From Lachnospiraceae bacterium (GTDB lineage: Bacteria > Bacillota > Clostridia > Lachnospirales > Lachnospiraceae): a stretch of DNA of 64,000 nucleotides. The DNA is taken from assembly GCA_017479935.1 (NCBI GenBank), contig JAFVBO010000097.1:115085-179084 (forward strand), given 5' to 3'. Each line of letters begins with the position of its first letter. Position 1 is the stretch's first letter. Below the pieces are notes generated by a model. That model searched no databases. It saw nothing but the letters and a program-made list of their open reading frames with translations, and was not told the origin of the DNA. Shown here one piece after another: positions 35,036 through 44,401 of this stretch. The position numbers and the translations under genes are program-made.

Positions 35036-35800
35036 TTATACCAACCGCATCGGTATCCCTCGCCCTGCCAGATAGCGCTTCAGCTCCGGGATCTCCATCT
35101 CGCGGTAATGAAACAGCGATGCCGCCAAAGCCGCGTCCGCTTTTCCCGTTGTCAGGGCATCGTAAAAGTGCTCCATGGTGCCGGCCCCGCCGGAGGCAAT
35201 CACCGGAATGGACACGCGCTCTGCCACCTTCGCGTTCAGCTCGTTATCGTACCCAGCCTTCGTGCCGTCGCAGTCCATGCTGGTGAGCAGGATCTCGCCC
35301 GCGCCGCGGCGGAAGGCTTCCTCGGCCCACCACAGCGCGTCCAGCCCCGTGTCCACGCGGCCGCCCATGCGATAGACATTCCAGCCGCTTCCGTCCGGGC
35401 GGCGTCTGGCATCGATGGCCACCACCACGCACTGGCTTCCGAACTTATCGGCGGCCCGGGAGATCAGATCCGGATCGGCGATGGCGGCGGAGTTCACGGA
35501 AATCTTATCCGCCCCGGCCCGCAGGATTTCCTTAAAGTCGTCCACCGACCGGATGCCGCCCCCTACCGTGAACGGAATAAATACCTTTTCCGCCACACGG
35601 GCGGCCAGATCCACCACGGTTTTCCGCCCGTCCGAAGAAGCGGTGATGTCCAGGAAAACCAGCTCGTCTGCCCCTTCCTTGTCGTACACTTCCGCCACTT
35701 CCACCGGATCCCCGGCATCCCGCAGGTTGACAAAGTTGACACCTTTGACCACCCGGCCGTTGTTGATATCCAGACAGGGAATAATTCGTTTGGTATACAT
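35036..35800 (-). CDS. hisF: Imidazole glycerol phosphate synthase, cyclase subunit
   Basis: A 254-residue (beta/alpha)8 barrel that, with HisH, uses ammonia to make IGP and AICAR in histidine synthesis. It starts [20 protein letters not shown] with catalytic Asp11, and [20 protein letters not shown] contains the second catalytic Asp (about 130). It begins one base after hisH ends. No other his genes are nearby, so the rest of the pathway must be elsewhere. Confidence 0.97.
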   Translation of the reverse strand: MYTKRIIPCLDINNGRVVKGVNFVNLRDAGDPVEVAEVYDKEGADELVFLDITASSDGRKTVVDLAARVAEKVFIPFTVGGGIRSVDDFKEILRAGADKISVNSAAIADPDLISRAADKFGSQCVVVAIDARRRPDGSGWNVYRMGGRVDTGLDALWWAEEAFRRGAGEILLTSMDCDGTKAGYDNELNAKVAERVSIPVIASGGAGTMEHFYDALTTGKADAALAASLFHYREMEIPELKRYLAGRGIPMRLV

Positions 35801-35801
35801 C

Positions 35802-36416
35802 TTACTTCACCTCCCTGGAAATCCCGCAGAATGTTTTGAGGATCGACAGCCCGATGCGACTGCTCTTTTCCGGGTGAAACTGGCACCCGAATACCAGCTC
35901 CTTCTCCACGGCCGCGCCGATCGGTACGCCGTATTCCGTCACCGCGCACACATACGGGTTATCGGCCGGAAGGTAGTACGAGTGGACAAAATAGACGTAG
36001 GGCGTCTCGTTCAGGTTCTGAAACAGTGTGGCCTTTCCCTTAAGCGTCAGGGAATTCCAGCCCATGTGGGGAACTTTTAAGCCCTTATCGGGGATGCGTT
36101 CAATTCTTCCCGGAAGCAGCCTAAGGCCGGAAACGCCCGGCGCTTCGTCGCTCCCTTCAAACAAAAGCTGCTGCCCCAGGCAGATGCCAAGGAGCGGAAT
36201 CTTTTTCTCCACCAGCTCCCGGATCACGGGCACCAGCCCGAACCCTTCCAGTTTCTCCATTGCGTCCCCGAAGGCGCCTACCCCCGGAAGGATCACCCGG
36301 TCCGCCGTCAGGAGCACCTCCGGATCGCGGCTGATCACCGGCGTGTCGTTCACATAAAGGAGCGCCTTTTCCACACTCCGCAGGTTGCCGGCATCATAGT
36401 CTATAATTGCTGTCAT
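35802..36416 (-). CDS. hisH: Imidazole glycerol phosphate synthase, glutaminase subunit
   Basis: A 204-residue class I glutamine amidotransferase that supplies ammonia to HisF. The triad is visible: Cys in [17 protein letters not shown], and His-x-Glu in [12 protein letters not shown]. The oxyanion region is [14 protein letters not shown]. It begins just after the histidine kinase stop codon and is translated toward hisF, so it appears to be in the same transcript as the two-component system. Confidence 0.97.
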   Translation of the reverse strand: MTAIIDYDAGNLRSVEKALLYVNDTPVISRDPEVLLTADRVILPGVGAFGDAMEKLEGFGLVPVIRELVEKKIPLLGICLGQQLLFEGSDEAPGVSGLRLLPGRIERIPDKGLKVPHMGWNSLTLKGKATLFQNLNETPYVYFVHSYYLPADNPYVCAVTEYGVPIGAAVEKELVFGCQFHPEKSSRIGLSILKTFCGISREVK

Positions 36417-36418
36417 GT

Positions 36419-37954
36419 CTACTCCTTTGCCCGGTCCAGTTCCATATAGAAGGTAACGCCCTCCTCTTCGTTCCGGTATCCGACCTTCTGATTATGCTTA
36501 TCCAGGATGGCTTTCACAATGGAAAGCCCGATCCCGTTTCCTCCGTAATCCCGCATCCGCGCCCGGTCTTCGCGGTAAAACTTATCCCAGATCTTCTCTC
36601 CCGTCTCCGGGCGGATCCCGGGGCCGGAATTATAAACGCAAAGGCGCACGCGCGCCTCTTCTGCCTCCTCATAGAAGACACGGATTTTGCCCCCGTCCGG
36701 GATATAGTGAAATGCGTTGGACAGATAATTTCCAAACGCTTCGCTGATCATGCCCGCATCCGCCCATACCGGGCACGCCTTTTCCTCAAAGTCCAGGCGG
36801 ATCTGCCGGTCCTGACAGGGAACCAGATAGGAATGAAGGCTCCGCTCCACAAGCTCGGTCAGATCAAAGTACGCGATCTGCGGTTTTTCCCCGCCGGACT
36901 CGATCTGATTTAACATCGTGAGCTTTTTCACCAGCGTGTTCATCTTAACCGCTTCATCCAGGATCACCTCGCAGTAAAAGGCCCGATCCTCCGCGGTCTC
37001 ACACACGTTATCCTTGAGTCCTTCCGCGTAGCCCTGGATGATCGCGATGGGGGTCTTTAAATCGTGCGAGACGCCAGAGATAAAATCCTGCCGGGCCTCG
37101 TCCTGCAAAACCCGCTCTTCCAGCTCATTTTTGAGCTGTAGGTTGGCGGTTTTAAGCTCGGAAATCGTCTGCTCTAAGCGGTCCGACAGAACGTTAAACG
37201 CATGCCCGAGCTCCCCGATCTCATTGGGATCTTTTCCATTGTACTTTTCTGTAAAGTCCAGATGCGCCATGCGCCCGGCCAGAGCCGTCAGATCCGACAA
37301 GGGTTTTAAGAGGCGCCCGATCAAAACGAACAGAACCAGTGCGCCGATGACCAGAACAACCGCCCCCACCTTTAAGAAAAAGCGGTTGGAGACTTCCGCG
37401 CTCTCGGCGGAACTTTCGTAGGAGGAACTCATCAGGAAGTGATAGTCGTCTTTCAGCTTCCCGTAGCACTCCAGATAGTTGGCCTCCGACACCGGGTCAT
37501 AGCTTAAGGACACCTCGTAATGCTCGGTTTTTCGCAGAATCTCGTTCTGAAGCGCCTTTCCCTCCCGGTCAAAGACGCGATCCGGGTCCACTGCCGCCTC
37601 CGGTTCCTCGAGCACGAGAATCCCCATGTGCTCCTGCAGACGGCTTAAGAACAGGCTGTCCACCTTCATGTTGGAAAAGACCACTTCTCCGCCTTTTTCG
37701 ATCAGAATGCTGATTCCATGGTCTTCCTGATACCGACTGATCTCCCGGGCAATTTCCTCCCGGCGGCTTTCATCCGTGACGTATGCATTGAGAAGATCAT
37801 AGGTCTGTTCCATCAGGTCCTGGCGATAGTTCATGTAGCTATCTTTTAAGAACAGCCGGTTGACCACCACGGTACCGCCGATCAGGATGATCAGAATCCC
37901 CATCAGAACAAGCGTAAATTGCCAACGGATCCCATGCTTCATCTGTTTACGCAT
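36419..37954 (-). CDS. Membrane sensor histidine kinase
   Basis: A 511-residue HisKA/HATPase_c kinase. It has TM1 at about 13-33, an extracytoplasmic sensor of about 160 residues, TM2 at about 193-214, a HAMP linker (about 215-265) and a DHp helix with the phospho-accepting His297 in ISGVSHDLKTPIAII. The ATP-binding part shows N box NYLSNAFHY, YNSGPGIRPETGEKIWDKFY, and GGNGIGLSIVKAIL. It is paired with the upstream response regulator (54-base gap) and followed directly by hisH. The signal sensed is unknown; the layout resembles envelope-stress or peptide-sensing kinases. Confidence 0.92.
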   Translation of the reverse strand: MRKQMKHGIRWQFTLVLMGILIILIGGTVVVNRLFLKDSYMNYRQDLMEQTYDLLNAYVTDESRREEIAREISRYQEDHGISILIEKGGEVVFSNMKVDSLFLSRLQEHMGILVLEEPEAAVDPDRVFDREGKALQNEILRKTEHYEVSLSYDPVSEANYLECYGKLKDDYHFLMSSSYESSAESAEVSNRFFLKVGAVVLVIGALVLFVLIGRLLKPLSDLTALAGRMAHLDFTEKYNGKDPNEIGELGHAFNVLSDRLEQTISELKTANLQLKNELEERVLQDEARQDFISGVSHDLKTPIAIIQGYAEGLKDNVCETAEDRAFYCEVILDEAVKMNTLVKKLTMLNQIESGGEKPQIAYFDLTELVERSLHSYLVPCQDRQIRLDFEEKACPVWADAGMISEAFGNYLSNAFHYIPDGGKIRVFYEEAEEARVRLCVYNSGPGIRPETGEKIWDKFYREDRARMRDYGGNGIGLSIVKAILDKHNQKVGYRNEEEGVTFYMELDRAKE

Positions 37955-38007
37955 CCTTTCGCGCCAAAAGCCATGTAAAGCGGACTGCCTTGAAACGAAA
38001 AGCCTCT

Positions 38008-38679
38008 TTACACCTCAAACTTATAGCCGATCGACCACACCGTCTTGATCATATCCGACTTCTCTCCCATCTTGCTCCGAAGTTTTTTGACATGGGTGTC
38101 GATCGTGCGGGTATCGCCGAAATAGTCGAAATTCCAGACGCGGCTAAGGATGCTCTCCCGCGAGAGGGCCACCCCTTCGTTCTCCATAAAATAGACGAGG
38201 AGTTCAAATTCCTTATAGCTTAAGTCCATGACCTTGCCGTCAATTGTGGCCACATGCGCCGGAATATCCACCTCAATGCCGCCGGCAGTGAGCTTTTCCG
38301 GGCTTTTCTCTTCCTGTCTCTTTAACAGCGCGAGTACCCGCGCCACCAGGATTCGGGGGCTGAAAGGCTTGGACACGTAGTCGTCCGCTCCGCAGTCAAA
38401 CCCCTGCAGCTCGTCGTTTTCCTCCCCCTTGGCCGTCAGCATGAGAACCGGCACCGAGGAAGACTTCCGCAGCTCTCTGCAGACTTCAAAGCCGTCCATC
38501 TCCGGCATCATGACGTCCAGTATGACCAGCGAAATTTCGCGGTTTTTTTCCAGTATCTGAAGGGCTTCTTTCCCGTTTTCGGCTTCCAGCGCCGTGATGC
38601 CTTCCTTGCTGAGGAAATCCTTTACCAGCTTTCGAATCCGGCTTTCATCATCCGCGATCAGAATTGTTTTTGTCTCCAT
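38008..38679 (-). CDS. OmpR/PhoB-family response regulator
   Basis: A 223-residue two-domain regulator. The receiver domain has the acidic pair Asp10-Asp11, phosphoacceptor Asp55 in LVILDVMMPEMDG, Thr82 and Lys104. The C-terminal winged helix (about 130-223) contains MDLSYKEFELLVYFMEN and RTIDTHVKKLRSKMG. It overlaps the end of the DUF5662 gene by 32 bases and is followed by its kinase. Target genes are not identifiable here; the adjoining Mrp operon and uppP are candidates by proximity. Confidence 0.94.
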   Translation of the reverse strand: METKTILIADDESRIRKLVKDFLSKEGITALEAENGKEALQILEKNREISLVILDVMMPEMDGFEVCRELRKSSSVPVLMLTAKGEENDELQGFDCGADDYVSKPFSPRILVARVLALLKRQEEKSPEKLTAGGIEVDIPAHVATIDGKVMDLSYKEFELLVYFMENEGVALSRESILSRVWNFDYFGDTRTIDTHVKKLRSKMGEKSDMIKTVWSIGYKFEV

Positions 38680-39244
38680 TTTCCATCCCTCCGCCTATCG
38701 TTTCGTAGATCTCCGGAGTTTTTAACAACTCATTTTTGATATACAGGAACGTCCGCTTCTCGCCATCCTCTTTCAGCCGGTGAAGGAGCATCTCGAGGAG
38801 AGCCCTGGTATCGTCGTGCAGCAGCATCAGATCCTTGGTCCGCTCGTAGTAGGCAAGCGCGGAACCGTCCGTATACTTCTCGCCCTGATACACCTTCGAG
38901 GCGGCGATCCGGTCGATGAACATTTCCACCGCATAGCGCAGCGGCATTTTGATCCCGTAGGCCGGGCGGCGTCCAAACGGATCCGCGTCGATCCAGTATT
39001 CGTAGTGGTGGCGATTTCGTCCCTTGTGATGGAGCCATGCGGCGGAGTAGCCTTTTTTCTCCTTCTCCGCCGCGTTCGGGCTCCGGTTTCCCTGATAGTA
39101 ATACGCGCCCGTCCAGAATTCAATCGGCGAATACTTGGACAGATCGTGCATAAGTCCTTGTCTGTACAATCCCACCTGAAAGCAGCCTTTCATGACCAGG
39201 ATTTTATGCCTGGTGATCGTACAGAAATGTTTCCATGGATGCAT
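38648..39244 (-). CDS. DUF5662-type uncharacterised protein
   Basis: About 198 residues. I recognise the DUF5662-like pattern: MHPWKHFCTITRHKILVM at the start, HDLSKYSPIEFWTGAYYYQG, and HHKGRNRHHYEYWID, rich in His, Asp and Trp, suggesting a metal-dependent HD-like domain. No activity is known to me. I start at the ATG at 39242-39244, which follows AGAGGAG; the frame opens at 39364 inside the preceding gene. It sits between the last Mrp subunit gene and the response regulator, overlapping the latter by 32 bases. Confidence 0.75.
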   Translation of the reverse strand: MHPWKHFCTITRHKILVMKGCFQVGLYRQGLMHDLSKYSPIEFWTGAYYYQGNRSPNAAEKEKKGYSAAWLHHKGRNRHHYEYWIDADPFGRRPAYGIKMPLRYAVEMFIDRIAASKVYQGEKYTDGSALAYYERTKDLMLLHDDTRALLEMLLHRLKEDGEKRTFLYIKNELLKTPEIYETIGGGMENGDKNNSDRG

Positions 39245-39255
39245 GTAACTCCTCT

Positions 39256-41391
39256 TTATCCTAATCCGCGCATGATCACATAGACCAGCACGAGCACAAG
39301 CCCGATGCCAAACAAAACCAGTCCGAAGGACATCGTATCCATGATATCCTCCGCCGTATCCCACTCCTTACCGGGAAGGGTATCGCCGGGCTCATAATCT
39401 TCTTCTTTGCGCTGCGGGATCGGGCGTTTTTTCAGGACGGTCCGTAGAAGCCCTCCGGTGAAGAAATCCGTCACAGAGGACAACGCGCGCGCAATCACCG
39501 TGCCGACAAACGGCGCGGGCACTGTCAGACACCACTCCACCGCCGCAAAAAGCTTATCGATCAGAAGCGCAGTCTTATCCACCACGAAAGGCACCGCGGT
39601 CTGGATCACCCAGTCGGCCGCGCCGAACACCTTTTCCGAAATCAGCCCAAACACACGGGGCAGGAACACCTGCACAACAGGCCGGTAGATGAGGTTTTCC
39701 AGATCCAGCCACGAAGGCCAGAGATTCAGGTACTCCATCGTGCCATCTTCCTGTTTCTTCATCAGAACCTTCCGGATGAACAGGAAATACACAAGCGCTC
39801 CGATTCCGATGGAAATGACCGCTCCGCGCAGGTTCACCAGCGAGAAGTACGCGATGTGCGCAGGGCCTTTGCCATTCATAAAGCTCTCCGAAAGCCGTCC
39901 CATACCGTTCATAAACACTTGCGGCAGGAGACCAAACAGCGGGAAGAGAACCGCCGGAGCCCCGATCGCAATCTTGCCGGCATCGCTTAGATAGCGGCGG
40001 TCCGTCAGACGCTGCGCGCGGCTGACCTTGCCCGGCTCCTCCACAAAAATGCATACAAACAACTTGGTCATGTAGGCCACGGTCAGACCGCCGGAAAACA
40101 GGAAAATCCACTCGGCCGCCTGATACAAAAGCGCGCTTTGCCCCGCCTCCTTCAAAACCTCGATGTATTCCACGATGCTCTCATGCAAGAGGGTCTTGGA
40201 GATATAGCCGGAAAAGAGCGGAACGCCCATGATGCCGAGTGACCCGGACAAGAAGGCCAGCTTCAGGAAGCGTTTATCCTTCCCGTAGCCCCGGATGTCG
40301 TTTAAGTTCAGTTTGTGGCAGTTCATCACAATCACGCCGGCGCACATAAACAGCACCAGCTTAAACAGCGAATGATTGACCATGTGCAGAACCGTTCCCC
40401 ACACGGCCAGGCCGTTTTCCTCCCCAAGTAACCCCTGCATGCCGACGCCCACCAGGATAAACCCGATCTGCGACATAGAAGAGCACGCCAGAGTCCGCTT
40501 TAAGTTGACGGAAAACACCGCCAGCACAGCGCCAAGCAGCATCGTGACAAGGCCGATCGCAAGGGTGACATTCCCCCACGCAGGGTCGTGCAGAAACACG
40601 TTGCAGCTGACGCACAAAATCCCGTACACGCCCACCTTGGTGAGGATACCGGAAAGCAGCGCGCTCGCCGGCGCCGGTGCCACCGGATGTGCCTTCGGCA
40701 GCCAGATGTGTAACGGGAACATACCGGCCTTCGCGCCAAAGCCAAACAAAATCAGCGCGCCTGCCGTATATAAAAGCGTTCGGTTTTCCACTGCCCGGCT
40801 GGCGCCAAGCAGTTCGTCCATGCGCAGCGTTCCGCACAGGTGATACAAAAGGAACAGTCCCATCAGCATCACCATGCCGCCGATGACGGCGACCGCGATG
40901 TAGGTCTCGCCAGCTTTTAACGCCGCCCTGTCTTCCTCGTGAATCACCATCACGTAGGAGGTAAAGGACAACAGTTCAAAAAACACGAAGGCGGTAAACA
41001 GATCGCCGGATAAAAACACGCCGATCGTCGCCCCGCAGGTCATCAGATTAAACAGATAATACCGGTTGCGGTTGTGGTACGCGTCCATGTACTCGCGCGA
41101 AAAGAGCATGGTCATCATCCACATGAAAGCCGCAATCAGGCCGTACAGGGCCGAAAAGCCGTCCAGCCGCAGATACAGTCCCATGCCGCACACGCCTTCG
41201 GCCAGAAGGCTGAAGGTTTTGCCGCGAAGGACGGGGATGAACAGCCCTAAGCAGACGGCAAACTCCACAAGCGTCACCAGAAAGACAAAGATGTTGCGCC
41301 TTTCCTTATCCTCCCGTCCGAGCAGGTAGGAAATGATCGCTCCGGCCATGGGCCATAACGCCGGAAATAACAACAGCATATTTCCACTCAT
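39256..41391 (-). CDS. Antiporter-like membrane subunit (MrpA/NuoL type)
   Basis: A multi-pass protein of about 711 residues related to the proton-translocating subunits of complex I and Mrp antiporters. The conserved TM5 Glu is in FVFFELLSFTSYV and the TM7 Lys in FGFGAKAGMFPLHIWLPKAH. About 200 extra C-terminal residues include a hydrophilic region and a last membrane helix, which makes it the longest of the four paralogues. The ATG at 41389-41391 has AGGAGG seven bases upstream; a GTG at 41400 is less likely. It is last in the antiporter block. Confidence 0.88.
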   Translation of the reverse strand: MSGNMLLLFPALWPMAGAIISYLLGREDKERRNIFVFLVTLVEFAVCLGLFIPVLRGKTFSLLAEGVCGMGLYLRLDGFSALYGLIAAFMWMMTMLFSREYMDAYHNRNRYYLFNLMTCGATIGVFLSGDLFTAFVFFELLSFTSYVMVIHEEDRAALKAGETYIAVAVIGGMVMLMGLFLLYHLCGTLRMDELLGASRAVENRTLLYTAGALILFGFGAKAGMFPLHIWLPKAHPVAPAPASALLSGILTKVGVYGILCVSCNVFLHDPAWGNVTLAIGLVTMLLGAVLAVFSVNLKRTLACSSMSQIGFILVGVGMQGLLGEENGLAVWGTVLHMVNHSLFKLVLFMCAGVIVMNCHKLNLNDIRGYGKDKRFLKLAFLSGSLGIMGVPLFSGYISKTLLHESIVEYIEVLKEAGQSALLYQAAEWIFLFSGGLTVAYMTKLFVCIFVEEPGKVSRAQRLTDRRYLSDAGKIAIGAPAVLFPLFGLLPQVFMNGMGRLSESFMNGKGPAHIAYFSLVNLRGAVISIGIGALVYFLFIRKVLMKKQEDGTMEYLNLWPSWLDLENLIYRPVVQVFLPRVFGLISEKVFGAADWVIQTAVPFVVDKTALLIDKLFAAVEWCLTVPAPFVGTVIARALSSVTDFFTGGLLRTVLKKRPIPQRKEEDYEPGDTLPGKEWDTAEDIMDTMSFGLVLFGIGLVLVLVYVIMRGLG

Positions 41392-41403
41392 CGCGAACAC
41401 CTC

Positions 41404-42891
41404 CTAGATCAGCCCGGCCGCGACCGCGAACAGCGCATCGCAGATCGGTCCGGAATGCATGCCAAAATACAGCATGGCGGCGCACAGGATCAGAACGGGC
41501 ACAGTCATGTACAGCCCCGGATCCTTCGCCGTTTCATTCTGACTTTCGTCAAACCCTTCCCTCGGCAGATACGCCCGGATGACAATGGGCATGGTATATC
41601 CGCAGGTTAAAACCGCCGAGATCAGAAGCGCCAAAATTCCCACAAAAGCGAAGGTCGTTCCCGCGCTTGCCGCGGCCGTTCCCAGCTTCCATTTGCTGAT
41701 AAATCCGCACAGAAGCGGCAGGCCGACAAGGGCGAGCGACCCCACCGTGAAGGCGAAGAAGGTCAGCTTCATCTTCTTGCCGAGTCCTTCCAACTCATGG
41801 ACATACTCCCGCCCTGTCTGCACCAGCACCGAACCGGCGCAGAAAAAGAGCGTGATCTTCATGATCCCGTGAAACAGCATGTGACACAGCGCGCCTAGGA
41901 AGCCGTAGGGCGTCATGAGTGTCGCGCCAAATATAATGTAGGAAAGGTTGCTGACCGTCGAATAGGCCAGTCTCCTTTTAAAATGCTGCTCTTTTAACGC
42001 CATGACGGACCCGAAGACGATGGTGATCATCGCAAAGGCCATGGCGATGCCCTGGGCCGGCGTGCCAAGAAGGATCCCCGGTCCGAAGCTGTAAAACGTA
42101 ATCCGCAGGATGGCAAACGCGCCCGCCTTCACGACCGCGACGGCATGCAGGAGCGCCGTCACCGGCGTAGGAGCCACGCTGACGGCCGGAAGCCACTCGT
42201 GGAACGGGAAGATCGCTGCCTTCACGCCAAAGCCGAAGAAGCACAGCAGATATCCCACCTGCACAAGCGTCGGATTCGCCAGGTAAGCGCTCTCCGTCAC
42301 CGAACCGCCGTAGTAAAACGTCATGGACGGATCGCCGCTGTTCATAAGAATCATCACGCCCGTAAACGCGATGGCCGCGCCTCCGATGGAGTACGCCAGG
42401 TACTTAAGACCGGCGCGAATGGAGCGCTTGTCCATGGCATGCATGACCAGGGGCACCGTGACCAGAGTCAAAAGCTCATAGAACAGGTACATGGTCACCA
42501 CGTTCGCGCTTAAGGCGATGCCCAGGGTTACGCCATAGGTCATCGTATAAAAGGCAAAGAATTTGTTTTCCTTTCCTTCATGGCGGATGTACTCAAACGC
42601 GTAGCAGGTGGAAAGCGGCCACAGGCCGGCCACCAGCCCCGCAAAGACGGCGGAAAGCCCGTCCATCCGAAACGAGATGGAAAGGTCCTTCGTCAGGTGA
42701 ACCAGGGTCAGATCTCCCACCGGCTTATGAAGAATCAGCGCATACACCAGGATCGTATTCAATATAACAGGAATGGCAACAAACAGCTGCCTCTTTCCCC
42801 GGTCTTCCTCCTCCTTAAAATCCAGGATCGGCAGTAGCGCGCCGGTTATCATCGGAAGAAGTATGACCACAAGAATCCAATACGGACTCAT
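41404..42891 (-). CDS. Antiporter-like membrane subunit (MrpD/NuoM-N type), paralogue 2
   Basis: A 495-residue membrane protein with about 14 predicted helices. Conserved sites are YLFYELLTLVTVPLVMH (TM5 Glu) and FGFGVKAAIFPFHEWLPAVS (TM7 Lys), then HAVAVVKAGAFAILR. In Mrp complexes such subunits exchange protons for Na+ or K+. An AGGAAAGGAG site precedes the ATG. It is tightly packed between two paralogues, so stoichiometric expression is likely. Confidence 0.9.
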   Translation of the reverse strand: MSPYWILVVILLPMITGALLPILDFKEEEDRGKRQLFVAIPVILNTILVYALILHKPVGDLTLVHLTKDLSISFRMDGLSAVFAGLVAGLWPLSTCYAFEYIRHEGKENKFFAFYTMTYGVTLGIALSANVVTMYLFYELLTLVTVPLVMHAMDKRSIRAGLKYLAYSIGGAAIAFTGVMILMNSGDPSMTFYYGGSVTESAYLANPTLVQVGYLLCFFGFGVKAAIFPFHEWLPAVSVAPTPVTALLHAVAVVKAGAFAILRITFYSFGPGILLGTPAQGIAMAFAMITIVFGSVMALKEQHFKRRLAYSTVSNLSYIIFGATLMTPYGFLGALCHMLFHGIMKITLFFCAGSVLVQTGREYVHELEGLGKKMKLTFFAFTVGSLALVGLPLLCGFISKWKLGTAAASAGTTFAFVGILALLISAVLTCGYTMPIVIRAYLPREGFDESQNETAKDPGLYMTVPVLILCAAMLYFGMHSGPICDALFAVAAGLI

Positions 42892-42907
42892 ATTCTACTC
42901 TCCTTTC

Positions 42908-44386
42908 CTAGAAAACGGAGGCTGCAAATGACTCGATCATGGAATACAGGCCGCCCGGGAAAAGCCCCAGCCAGACGATAAAGAAGGTCAGCGCGATCAG
43001 CGGAACGGTCATGTAGTAGGACGGCTCCTTCTTGGTCAGCGTATCCATCGGGAAGTCCGATCCCGGGAAGAAGGCGTCGATGACGATCGTCAGCAGGTAG
43101 CCTGCGGTAAGGAGCGCGCTGGCTAACAGAATCACCGGGCCGAACCAGTTAAAGAACGGCACGCCGCTCTCCAAAGAGCCGACCGCCAGATACCACTTGC
43201 TCACAAAACCGGCCAGCGGCGGAATGCCCACGAGGCCTAAGGACGCCAGCGCAAAGCACCACATGACAATCGGCATTTCCTTGCCGATGCCTTTCAGCTC
43301 CGTGACATTCGTGCGCCCGGTCTTGTAGATGATAGCGCCGGCCGCCAGGAAGAGCACGTCCTTGATGAAGGAATGGAACACCACGTGCAAAATGGCGCCG
43401 ATAAAGGCCGCCTGATTTAAGACCGCCAGGCCGAACATCACGTAGGAAACCTGGCTGACGGTGGAATACGCCAGACGCTTCTTTAAAACCTTTTCCTTGT
43501 ACGCCATCATGGAGCCCATGAACACCGTGGCAAGCGCCAGGCCGAGCCAGGCGTACTGCACCCAGGTACCGCGGATGAAATCCGGTCCGATCAGGTAATA
43601 GATAACGCGCACGACGCCCAGGATACCGGCCTTCGTGATTACGCCGGACAGCACTGCCGAAGCGGGCGCGGGGGCCACGGGGTGTGCCGTGGGCAGCCAG
43701 GCGTGCAGCGGGAACATACCCGCTTTCGTGCCAAAGCCGAGCACCACAAGGAAGACAACGGCCAGAAGCTTATTCTCATGGCCGGCCACCTTGGCCATAT
43801 CCAGCACACCACCTGCGGTGAAGGTGATCGTGGTTCCATAATTGTAGATGAAGAAGAACCCTAAAAGCCCCATCAATGCGCCAAACACGGAATAAAACAG
43901 GTACTTGAACGCAGCCTGTACCGCTTCCTTCTTTCCGGAATGCAGCACGAGCGGCATCGTGAGCAGGGTCATCAGCTCATAGAACATGTACATGGTCAGG
44001 TAGTTGGCGGAAAGCCCCAGTCCGACCAGCACGCCAAAGGAGCACAGGAAAAACAGATAATATCTCTGATGATTCTCCTCATGCTTCATGTACTCGAAGG
44101 AGAAAAATCCCGAGGCCAGCCACATGACGGCCACCAGCGTGATGAAAATCTTCGCCATGCCATCCGACTGGAAGAGCACGGGGAGTTCCGGCGTCAGCGA
44201 GAACAGGTGCAGCCCCGCCTCCGGAAGAAGGTCGATCAGAAACACGAACGCCGCGGTGACGCACAGCATGATCCGGACAAACGCAACTCTTTTCGCTTCC
44301 TCGCGATACTCCGGCCTAAAATAGACAAGCAAACCGGCAATGACCGGAATGATGACTGGAAGTACAAACAGAAATCCTGCATTCAT
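42908..44386 (-). CDS. Antiporter-like membrane subunit (MrpD/NuoM-N type), paralogue 3
   Basis: A 492-residue membrane protein with YMFYELMTLLTMPLVLH (TM5 Glu) and FGTKAGMFPLHAWLPTAHPV (TM7 Lys), followed by APASAVLSGVITKAGILG, the most canonical NuoM/MrpD-like signature of the four. It has AAAGGAG before the ATG and lies 15 bases after its upstream paralogue. Substrate ion cannot be told from sequence. Confidence 0.9.
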   Translation of the reverse strand: MNAGFLFVLPVIIPVIAGLLVYFRPEYREEAKRVAFVRIMLCVTAAFVFLIDLLPEAGLHLFSLTPELPVLFQSDGMAKIFITLVAVMWLASGFFSFEYMKHEENHQRYYLFFLCSFGVLVGLGLSANYLTMYMFYELMTLLTMPLVLHSGKKEAVQAAFKYLFYSVFGALMGLLGFFFIYNYGTTITFTAGGVLDMAKVAGHENKLLAVVFLVVLGFGTKAGMFPLHAWLPTAHPVAPAPASAVLSGVITKAGILGVVRVIYYLIGPDFIRGTWVQYAWLGLALATVFMGSMMAYKEKVLKKRLAYSTVSQVSYVMFGLAVLNQAAFIGAILHVVFHSFIKDVLFLAAGAIIYKTGRTNVTELKGIGKEMPIVMWCFALASLGLVGIPPLAGFVSKWYLAVGSLESGVPFFNWFGPVILLASALLTAGYLLTIVIDAFFPGSDFPMDTLTKKEPSYYMTVPLIALTFFIVWLGLFPGGLYSMIESFAASVF

Positions 44387-44401
44387 TTTAATTCTTCTCC
44401 T

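Noticed and set aside
35036..36416. A full histidine operon
   Set aside because: Only hisH and hisF are present; the flanking genes are a kinase and ung.
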